64,000 nucleotides of DNA from Cystobasidium ongulense (taxonomy: Eukaryota > Basidiomycota > Cystobasidiomycetes > Cystobasidiales > Cystobasidiaceae). The translations under genes were made by a program, and so were the position numbers. This document shows, piece by piece, positions 22,690 to 36,126 of this stretch. Below the pieces are notes generated by a model, which had not been told where the DNA came from, ran no database searches, and saw only the letters and a program-made list of their open reading frames with translations. Where the stretch lies: assembly GCA_022835595.1 (NCBI GenBank), contig BQUP01000003.1, forward strand, positions 1,660,975-1,724,974, written 5' to 3'. The stretch's first letter is position 1. Each line of letters opens with the position of its first letter.

Positions 22690-23325
22690 TCAGTCTTCTG
22701 GCGACAAATCGAGTCGTTTGTAAACTTCGATGATTCTGAAAGCATGAAACTTGTGATAAGCTTGTTGCGAGGAAGACGGAGCGGGAAAAAACAAACGTAG
22801 TCCGTTCGATGTCTGCTATCTGAAGAAAGGAAGGAAACGCGTCAGGACCGTACTGACCGCCACTGAAAACAGCAGCAGACGGACCTTGCCGATGAGTATT
22901 GAGCATGCATCCTGTTGCGACATTTTAGCTTAATGCAGACTTATTCATCATAAACTGTTCACACCTTGCGTTCATTGTACTGTCCCAGCGCGTTGCTAGT
23001 AAATCAGTAATGTCTTCCAAGTGTGAAGGTAATTCTTACACAACCCACCTCATTCAGGGCTCTGATATGCTCTTTTACCACCTGCTCGCAATCTACACCT
23101 TGTAATTCAGCTTCTAGCTGGATGATTTCTGCTTTTATAGTCTGGTATCGATTATAGCGAGCCTGGTCAACCTGATTGTGGCGCGTATGAAAGTGTCGCG
23201 AAAGAAACGTCAACAATGCGACAAAGCCGCAAGACGTGAAAGCAGGAACATCACAGTCAGGTCTTGCAGCACTCCGAGGTCACAGACGTCCCGCAGCTTA
23301 CCTTTGACAACTTCTGGGAAGCCAT
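22690..23325 (-). CDS. SWI5: Swi5/Sae3 recombination mediator, six exons with a 15-nt microexon
   Basis: Small coiled-coil protein that, with Sfr1/Mei5, loads and stabilises Rad51 and Dmc1 filaments. No single open frame shows it. Exons are 23325-23302 (MASQKLSK), 23171-23049 (VDQARYNRYQTI..VVKEHIRALNE), 22979-22965 (YNERK), 22911-22885 (DACSILIGK), 22819-22797 and 22735-22690. Joined, they read in one frame to IADIERTTIIEVYKRLDL and SPED. All introns are GT..AG and the sum is 258 nt, giving 85 residues, the size of fission yeast Swi5. The family hallmarks HIxxLxxYNExKDxxxxLIGxxAxxxxxTxxEVYxxxxL are all present. The gene lies 288 bp upstream of the RecQ helicase stop on the same strand. Confidence 0.85.
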
Positions 23326-23613
23326 GCTTGGTTGCTCGAAAGCAGAGAGAGCACTACCGCTGGCCGCAAGCCCGAGGTTCCGCAAAAAAGGTGGCAAATA
23401 GTGGTTAAACAGCACGAGGTATTTCCCAGCAGAACAACAGAACCCTCATTAAATAGAGTGGATATAGGAATAAATAGTAGCTACACTGTTTGAACATCTA
23501 GATTTCTGCAGTACCAATGCAACGTGCAGTGCATAGGATCGAGAAAGACAGCTACCGTACTGCCTGCACATATATACGGACCAACGAAAAACGCGCATTG
23601 TCACATTGACTGT

Positions 23614-27794
<4,181 letters not shown>

Positions 27795-28313
27795 GGCAAC
27801 TCCACCATATGCTGCAAGCTGGCCTGCTTCCTACCTTGCTGCTAGTGACCGTGGTCAAAAGAGAAAAGGAAAGGCACTTTGGAGAAAAGCAAACTGCAAA
27901 GGCGTGCGGCCTGGCAACCGCGTAAAGAGCTTTAGGCTAGCGGGACTTGAAGATACAGGCACTAGCCCGCAGCGGGAGTCAAGTCATACCCATAACATTC
28001 ATGGCTATCATTCGAGCACACGACTATACGCAACTGCTGACTTCAAGATGTTCCCCAAGTTCTCCAGCAGCAACGTGATCGAGAAGGCTTCGGCGAATCA
28101 TGGCGGGAGTAGCTATGTTGCGCTTGAGGTGGAAGTAGTGTGAGGGTGAGGAACTAGTCTTACAATGTTATCGACATCTCAGCTCGCTCGTAGAACTGTC
28201 CAAAATGCAAACTTCCTTGTTCGCCACAATCTCCCCGAACCGAAGTGACTCTCTAGTCAATTTGCTCGTGCTGCTCTCTTTTCCTCTACCTTCCCCGCTT
28301 GCCATCAACGAAG
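27795..28313. promoter_or_regulatory. divergent promoter region, RecQ helicase / epimerase
   Basis: Interval of 519 bp between opposed start codons. A pyrimidine-rich tract (28270-28300) lies just before the epimerase ATG. An open frame reading through from 27538 to 28143 is taken as a shadow of the RecQ first exon. Confidence 0.5.
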
Positions 28314-29638
28314 ATGAAAATCGCTATTACAGGTGAGTCTTGGATTATTGGAATATGAACGCGATAGTTTTGTCTGCCTTTATCGCTCCTGCACTACCCA
28401 TTGAAACACAATGCCTACATTCTTTTCGCTGATACTGCTCCCATTGATGTGCTCGTCTAGGAGCGAATGGTCAGCACGAAATGCTTCAGTGGCTAGTCCT
28501 CGGCTGAATCTGTGCTTCAGGTCTCGTGGGTAAACATGTTACCAAATATTGTCTGGACAGAGGACATCAGTAGGCGTCATTCGAGCCGCTGATCGATATG
28601 GGAGTGCCATCTAACGAGCTCCCTAAAATCTATGTCAAAAGTGTGGTGAAGATTGATTTGCCAAACACAAATACGAATGAGCAAGAAAACAGCGAATTCC
28701 ACGCTATTAATGTCGCCACAGATTACGCTGCTTTAAAAAAGGCATTCGAAGGAGCCGACGCCATTATTCATCTAGCAGCGATACCTTCCCCGGGAGGTCA
28801 AGACCAAGACCCTGCTGTAAAGTATTCTGCAAGCCAGTGTTAATACAAGACTGATAATGAGTTCACAGCTATACGCAACGAACTCGAATGCCAGTTTCAA
28901 TGCCTTGCATGCAGCCGGTACACTCGGCATCAAGAAAGTCTGTCAAGCAAGCTCCGTGAACGCTCTAGGTCTAGTATACTCGCAGAGGCCGCTAGTATTC
29001 GACCATTTCCCGTGAGCGCATCAATCTGAATCACTTGCGAGTAAACTGACGTAGGTGATGTGCGTTGTTCTCATCCAGTATTGAGGAGGTTGGTCAAGTA
29101 CCCCGCGGCTTAACGCGACAAACTCAATACTGATAACGTAATTGATTCTCCAGAATGATACGCCACGCATATCGGACGCCTATGCACTTTCTAAGCAGGT
29201 CTGTGAAGTGCAGGGTGAAGCGTTCGTTTACTGGTTCCCTGGCATGTCCATCGCATCTCTGCGCTTCCACCATGTCAATCCGCGTGAAGTATGCAGGAAG
29301 CGTCTCGAGGATGACCCAGATGTCGGGATACGGGAATTGTGGTGCTGGGTCAGTCCAGAAGCTACAGCGAGGGCATGCTTCATGTCTATCGATGGCGATC
29401 GTTTCACTGGACATGAAGGTAAAGAAACAAATTTTAAGACTTGCGAGGCACTGACGCGTCCCCTCCAGCTTTCAACATTGTCGCCCCCTCTATCATACAA
29501 GAAGGTGTCTCGAGTGCTGAACTTGCGCAGAGATATTACCCTGATACGGAGCTGAATAACCTGCAAGGTAGTCAAGGCTTTTGGAGCATCGAGAAAGCGA
29601 AGAGAATCCTGGGTTGGGAGCACCCAGAAACCTCCTGA
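28314..29638 (+). CDS. NAD-dependent epimerase/dehydratase (extended SDR) with two microexons
   Basis: Extended short-chain dehydrogenase, probably acting on a nucleotide sugar or similar substrate. Exon 1 (28314-28332) gives MKIAITG, a 9-nt exon (28461-28469) adds A-N-G, and exon 3 starts at 28521 with LVGKHVTKYCLDRGH, so the NAD-binding loop TGANGLVGK is formed only by splicing. Later exons give VVKIDLPNTNTNEQENSEF, AIIHLAAIPSPGG and VCQASSVNALGL with the catalytic Ser. A 10-nt exon (29079-29088) then supplies part of FPIEE before NDTPRISDAYALSK with the YxxxK pair. The C-terminal exon ends RILGWEHPETS at 29638. Total length is near 300 residues. The family is sure, the substrate unknown. 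Confidence 0.88.
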
Positions 29639-29750
29639 GTGTATGTGACTTATTACGGTATTTAAAGGTCATAGTTCCCTCGAAAGGATGTAGTTGAGAC
29701 ATGAATACAGATGATCTGAAATTCAGACCTGAGAAAATTTCCCGAGAATA

Positions 29751-31074
29751 TCATACTACACTACATAATATTGAACTTCGACATCTGTACCACTCATCAA
29801 GATCATGAATAACATCGCAGATCGTTTTACGTTCTTCGCATGACGCAGCTGGTTCCGTCGTCGGACAGGCGTGTCCCAGAAACACAGCTGACTGATTCCA
29901 GTAAAAATCACGTCAATAACATCGGATGAAATGTTGCAAGCGAAAGACTCACCGATTCTGCACTTGCCATTGTCGCAGTACACTTCGTTAACAAAAGGGA
30001 GATTCGTGCAATCCGTACCAACAATCTGGTTTGTAGCGTTTTCATCGTAGATTTGTGGGCAGCCGCCGCAAGATTCCAAAGATGAACTTGTATCGATGCA
30101 CTGTCCACATGCAAGAGAATCAGCCCAGTTCCTTGCGGCGAGGAATGAAGGCGACTTTTTACCTCATATCCTCCTACAGTGGTGCAAGCCGTCTGGCCGG
30201 TCGCGCAGTATCCATGGCTTCGAAACCACGAGCTGACTTTTCCTCTTCTTTCTTTCGGGTTATAATGCGAGCTTCCGTCTCGTTTCGCGCGCATCCTTGC
30301 AGCTTGACTCGGGGCCAGAGCTAGACCTTGTCTACAGAGGAAGGTCTCGCTGTCGCAGCTTCGGCTCTCGCAGTTAGTATCCACTGAGCATGCCATGCCT
30401 ATTGAGACGCCTTCTGCTGGAGGATTCGAGCATACGCCGGATGTCGCTGAACCTATTTTTTCGGAACAGCTGTTTGATAAACAGCCTTCGTTGCCACTTA
30501 TGCATTTCGCACCACCCCCTCCGCACTTTCCGTCTGTTCCGCAGAAGAAGTACGCTGTTAGGAAGAAATGGATTATGGGTGGAGTGAGTAACTCTCTTCG
30601 ACTGTATGCAAGTGTCATCTCAGAACTCACCCATGCAATCGAAATCATCTGAACAGGTCGAGCCCATATATCCAGAACATCTGTTTTCAGTGTTGCAGAC
30701 ACCGAAATCGCAGTCTGCGGACGTTCCGCAAGGTGCTCCTATGTATCCGCCTGTACGAGAAGATGGCGCGTTTGCTTTCAATGATTGACTGAATTCAAAT
30801 AACCAAGCACGTGCAGTACTCACAGTAACCGTATTCAGGGTGAAGAGGATCTAGACATTCCAAGCCAGTAGAATGTCAGTTATGCACCATCACAAGACTG
30901 TCTAGCAAATTCAAGCTCACCTGGTACACAAGTAGAGTTCGAACCGATGTATTGGAAGTACTCGGTGGCGCATTGCTTGTTGTCTACGCAGGCATAGTCG
31001 CCTTGCGCTTCTATCAGAGCAGGCACGACTACCAGAAATAAAGAGAGAATAGCTGGTGTGTTCATGATTGCCAT
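29751..31074 (-). CDS. PriA/CPL1-like cysteine-rich secreted protein
   Basis: Secreted Cys-rich protein. It begins MAIMNTPAILSLFLVVVPAL (31074; a second Met at 31065), a clear signal peptide ending near IEAQG. Exons then give repeated six-to-eight-Cys modules: CVDNKQCATEYFQYIG.., APCGTSADCDFGVC, GSTCSDDFDCMG, CGGGGAKCISGNEGCLSNSC and MACSVDTNCESRSCDSETF. The C-terminal domain reads HGYCATGQTACTTVGGYE, then SLESCGGCPQIY, GTDCTNLPFVNEVYCDNGKC. That pattern matches the CPL1-like domain of basidiomycete PriA and Cryptococcus Cpl1. The exact 3' end is uncertain because the last intron (GTGAGT near 29950) is inferred. Roles in fruiting or in the cell surface are known for relatives only. Confidence 0.8.
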
Positions 31075-31845
31075 GTTCGTGTTTCTTTGGGCTTTAGCAA
31101 CTTCGATATTTTGCACTCAAAGCCCGTCTGTCCAAGCTCTTGAGGTGGCTGCAGGAAGTCCGGAAAGATACCGACCGAGCGTAGGCAACAGAGCCTGGAG
31201 AGGGCGTACGATGTGCCGATGTGGGAGCAACAGTGTAGGAAGGATGCAAGTAGAGTATATAGATGCAGATCAGACGAAAGAGGCAGAGCCAAGCACCAGC
31301 TCTGCTTCGCGTCGCCGAGTGCTTTTCTGTAATGTGCGAGAAGTTCATTCGCAATAATGAAGCTCGATCAACCCATGGACAGCCAGAGCTGCTTCAACAC
31401 GCTCAACTCTCGACGAACAGGAGCATGGCATGAGTTACTGCTGGGGTCCGTTATTGTGCTGTGGGACTGGCAGAGAGTTGCGTTCTTTCCGACTCACTCA
31501 AGCCGCCCTGCCTTTACTGTGTGGCAAGAATTGCAAACAAAATACATACATTCACACGAACATTCGACAGAAGGTCAACTCAGACTCGAAAGCGCGTAAA
31601 AAGGGCTCCGGACAGCAGAAAACACCATGCTTGGCTTATACAGTACGTATACATGCGTCGACCATAACTCAGCCAGAGCTGCGTTCTATCGTTAAAAGGC
31701 CTATTACGCGAGACGATGAAAGGGTACAGGACAGTGCACATGATTCCTACGTGAAAGCAGTACATCGCACGACGTTATCCATCTAGCTGCCGTTCCGGTG
31801 ATAAAGCGGTTCTGCCTAGGTACTAGCTATGGGAGCAAAGTCCAT
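31075..31845 (-). promoter_or_regulatory. upstream region of PriA/CPL1-like gene
   Basis: About 770 bp between the PriA-like start and the Sec14 stop. Open frames here have no recognisable domain or splice logic. No defined element seen. Confidence 0.45.
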
Positions 31846-33494
31846 TTATACATCAACTTTGCTCTCCACGACTGTCATCTTGACATTGGCGAGATCTTGC
31901 TGAATCTTGTCGACTGTCGAAGGTTCAGGCAATGGTGTTTCGACAGCAGCGGGCTCGACAGCTGGCACAGGTGCTGATGATGTCGAAGCCGCGGGCGCGG
32001 CTGCAGGCGCAGCTGCAGGGACAGGGGCTGCTGCTGCTGCTACTGGTGTTGCAGCTGCGGCAGGTGCGGTTTTCTCGGCGGCAGGAGCTTTGGTAGTCCC
32101 ATTAGCATGATCTTTGGCCGCTCTGTTCTTCGCCAAGACCCTCTGAACAAGTGCTTTATCCTCCCATGGTCCTGCATTGGAGAGTGTGCATCCACCTGGG
32201 CACTCGCATTTGCCGCCTAAGAATTTGGGCAAGTTTTCCAGAGGAATCTGCTGGGCTAGTGTCTTGACATAGTCTGAGGACAAAATATCGATCTTGGAGA
32301 CTGTGACTTCATCTAGCCATGGCTTAACGAAACCCCAGACAGTCTTGAAAGCCCATGGTGCATTGATCTGTCACGTTAGGCAAACATCAGTATTCGTATT
32401 GACTGGACCTACTGAAAGAAGTTGTGACTCACAATATAGAATTTGCCCATTGTTTCAGGGTAATTGTTTTGCGAGACTGGAGGGAGATGAGTGTTCGTAA
32501 GATATGTACCTGGGAGAAGCAGCACCGACGTTACCTACCATCAGCAGCAGACTGCACGAAGGCCTTGACGTTCCAAAATTGGCTGATACCGACACCCTTG
32601 AGGTCCATGATTGTGCAAGAAGTCTCGACGAGCGTACCGGTAACTTCAGAGCAGACGGGCAAACTGGTATTTGCAGCGGTTCGTCAGCAACGTTGATCAA
32701 GAAGGGGAAGGGGTAGAAACCGCTTACCGCTCTCGCAGAAAGCGTTCGTATTCAACGACTAGGCGCTGTAACTGACGTTCTTGTGTTGTCACTTGGTATA
32801 GCTTGGTTACGTCGATTTTGCCAAGAATCTCGATATATACGGGCCTTCCGTCCTGATACCAGCAATCATTCTTAGCACGTTCCACATATTTTTGCACAGT
32901 GTGTTCGAAAGCTCACCTTGTCTGTCTTGTGGTAGAACTTGGGGTATAGCTTGTCTACCTCGACGAGTTCGGGGTATTCAAAGTGCTCATATAGCTCGTC
33001 GACCTTGAACTCGGTTCTCCACTTGATAAAGTCAATCCACATGATCTTTGCCTTTGCAAGGTCGAATTTACGAGCTCGGAGGAAACGTCTGTAGACTAGC
33101 CGTCAGCACCCGTTAACCGAAGGGTGTTTTAGGTCGATCGTGTGAGCGAGCCAGCCAGCCGACAAGACTTACAGGAGCATGGCATCGTCGAACTTGTCGG
33201 TATCTAGATACCCCTCAGCGGTGAGCTCTGTCTTGAACTTGCCGAGTACATGGTTTTGCTCGACGTTGAGATGACCGGGGTGGCCGGATAGAGGATCCTG
33301 GGCGCAGTCGAATGCCATCAACGTGTCAGCTGGTATGTTTTGGTGAATAGGGGCCTGCTTCGAGCCCAGAACGGTCGCAAGATACAAGCAAGCAGCCTTC
33401 TAACAGCATGCTGCTTTCCCGACCCCACTTGCTGAACGACTGGGCTTTGCGTTGAGGCTCATCGGTCGCTCACCTTAGGCGCGTGGTGAGACAT
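31846..33494 (-). CDS. SEC14: Sec14-type phosphatidylinositol/phosphatidylcholine transfer protein
   Basis: Cytosolic CRAL-TRIO lipid-exchange protein that maintains Golgi PI4P. Exon 1 is only MSHHAPK (33494), joined to [18 protein letters not shown]. The CRAL-TRIO N-terminal helices carry [16 protein letters not shown]. The lipid-binding domain shows [52 protein letters not shown] and [15 protein letters not shown], the Sec14 hallmark. After residue 300 an Ala/Pro-rich tail of about 100 residues ([19 protein letters not shown]) ends TVVESKVDV at 31846. Yeast Sec14 lacks such a tail. At least six exons. The gene is divergent from eIF3d with 468 bp between. Confidence 0.93.
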
Positions 33495-33962
33495 GGCGAG
33501 GTGTAGTGTGGCTTGAAGCAAAGGCGAGGAGAGGTGTAGAGAAGGCTTGATGACTGTTCAACCACGTCGTCCTGCTGCGAATGCCGTTGCCGACTTGTCC
33601 TGACGTTGTCGAGAGTTGCAGTATTGATGGTCTGCGAGGCGCGACTATCGAGGCTGTTTGGGGCGGATCAGTATCTGGCGGGACGAGACGAGCGGCCGAC
33701 AAGCACAAGGACGTGGAGTATGGATGCAATGCTGTGCTCACTGCTGCTGTGTGCCGTTGTATGGATGTCTGCTGCGTACTGCCTGCTCGCTGCTGCCCGT
33801 CGTGTTGAATGGCAGCAGAGCACGCCCGCCAGAAAAGAAAGACCTCTGAGAAAATTCCAGGATGGATTCGACCCTCGACTCTTCTTCGCTCATAGCACAC
33901 CAGCAAGCGAATAGCTCGATAGCAGCTACACACTTCAACTCGATAGCCCACTGCTCACAGCC
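33495..33962. promoter_or_regulatory. divergent promoter region, SEC14 / eIF3d
   Basis: Interval of 468 bp between opposed start codons of two housekeeping genes. No TATA box is obvious. Open frames inside it are short and unsupported. Confidence 0.5.
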
Positions 33963-36126
33963 ATGGGCTTCAAGCTGCCCCAATTCACAGAGGCATCGAC
34001 CTCGAACGGCGTGCCATTGTTCGGTCCTGCAGCCGCCGCCATCCCAGCAGAGTTCACAGAGATCCCATACGAGAGCTTCAGCAAGTCGGACAGAGCACTC
34101 GCCTTCCCCAGACCTGCAGACTGGTTCAGCAACGATCCTGCATACGCTACGTCTGGCGGTCCCCCAGGCGGCAGCAAGCGAGGTGCTCGAGCAAATCTCT
34201 ACGAGGGCGCACCAGAAGATGAAGAAGGCGCTTTCAGCCTAGTCGACAAGAGCGTCACCTCCAAAACCCGAGGCGGACCCGGTGGAGGTCCTGGATTCGG
34301 AAGAGGCGGCTTCCAGCGCGGTGGTGCTCGAGGCGGACGAGGTGGTCCTGGAGGTGCAGGTGGCGGCAGAGGTGGATTCGCCAGAGGTGGTGGAGGCAGA
34401 GGCAGAGGAACACAGGTCCTGCGAGGTGGATACGGTTCTTACAGCTACAGAGGCAACAGATGGGGCGATCAAAATCAGAAAACCCGTACAGCTACCGTGC
34501 AAGTCAGGAGCGACTGGCAAATGCTCGAAGAGATTGAATTCCCCAGACTCAGCAAGCTTCGCTTGGAGGTTGATACCGACGAGCCTGATGAGGTGGCCCA
34601 ATACGGCTTCGTCTCCGAGTACGACAAGTCCTACGACCGCGTTTCAACCAGACAGCCTGTACCTCTGCAAGTTATTGACCGAGTCCACTATAACCCTACC
34701 ACTTCCGATGATCCAGTTATTCAAGAGGTGAGTGCCCAACGACACTGCCTTGCATGACCGTTTTCGTATACTGAATCTACTCTCCACAGATCGCTGGCAA
34801 GATTAGCGCTAAAGTGTTCGCGACCGACAACATTCTCTCAGTCCTCATGTGCTCCACTCGTTCAGTCTACCCTTGGGATGTTGTTGTCGTCAAGGATGGT
34901 GAACGCGTCTACTTCGACAAGCGAGATGAGGAAGAGGGACCATTCGGTAAGTTAAACAATGTCGCTTTTCAAAGTGCACTTTATGATAGAATATTACGCC
35001 GCAGATTACCTCTCCGTCAACGAGAACGCTGCAGATCCCCCAACGGAAACCGAAAAGCCCAAAGATGTTCGCCCTCAAGATTTCAAGGACATTAATTCGC
35101 CCGCTGCCCTTGCCCTGGAGGCTACATACGTCAACAACGTCTTCGACTGGCAGGCAGTTCGAGACGATGCACCAGAAAGCAGAGTCGACTTTGCCAATCC
35201 AAATCCCTTCTACTCGAGCGAAGAAGTCAATCCACCTGCATCGTGCGGATACAGATATCGCAAATTCGATCTATCAATCAACGAAGAGGAGGAAATGGAT
35301 CTCGTCGTTCGTACCGAAGTCGATAGTTTCATCCGTGGAACCCCTGCAGCTACTTCTACAGTCTCTACTGCGGATCATAACCGTGGCGATCCTCAAGATG
35401 TTACATACATTACTATCAAATCACTCTTCGAGTTCGATAGCAGAGCTACTGGTGCTGGTGGTGCTCCTGATTGGAGGGCAAAGCTCGACACTCAGCGTGG
35501 TGCCGTTATTGCCACTGAGATGAAGAACAACTCCTTCAAGCTAGCTCGATTCGCAGTTCAATCCATTCTTGCTGGTGCTGAGCAGATGAAGATGGGGTGA
35601 GTCTGGGTAGCGAACTCTTGCATGCAGAGGCCGTTGTATTGACCAGTGTTTCCTCGCTTCTTCAGATACATCTCCCGAGCGTCACCAAAAGACGATCAGC
35701 GCCACGTCGTTCTCGGAACACAGTGGTACAAGCCACGCGACTTTGCCCTTCAAATGAACGTCAATCTCGCCAATGGATGGGGTATTGTGAGAACAATTGT
35801 CGACCTGGTAATGAAGCAGCCCGACGGCAAGGTTAGTTTGGGTTCATTTATACTACTGTCTCGCTTACTGAATTATACGCGAACTGACCTAATCACCCGT
35901 TGCATTCCCTCAGTTCTGCCTTGTTCGAGACCCCAATGCAGTAAGTCGACCGGCTATCCGAAACAGTTCATCGAGGCGTCGCGCTAATGTCTCTGTCCCA
36001 TTCTCTCTCTAGCCCGTCATTCGTCTGTACCGAGTGCCTGAGGATGCGTTCGATGCTACGGAAGATGGAGAGGAAGATCGATCTTCTTCAGGCGATGATT
36101 CGGACAGAGATGGATTCATTGTGTAG
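33963..36126 (+). CDS. translation initiation factor eIF3 subunit D
   Basis: Cap-binding subunit of eIF3 (Moe1 in fission yeast). It starts [16 protein letters not shown] with the conserved [21 protein letters not shown] region. A Gly/Arg-rich stretch at about residues 100-160 ([15 protein letters not shown] and similar) follows. Then come [20 protein letters not shown], the hallmark of eIF3d, and the cap-binding core with [20 protein letters not shown]. Later exons include [20 protein letters not shown]-like sequence, [30 protein letters not shown]-type and [13 protein letters not shown]. The acidic end [18 protein letters not shown] stops at 36124-36126. Introns lie near 34731, 34948, 35598, 35833 and 35942. 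Length is about 570 residues, normal for fungi. Confidence 0.93.
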
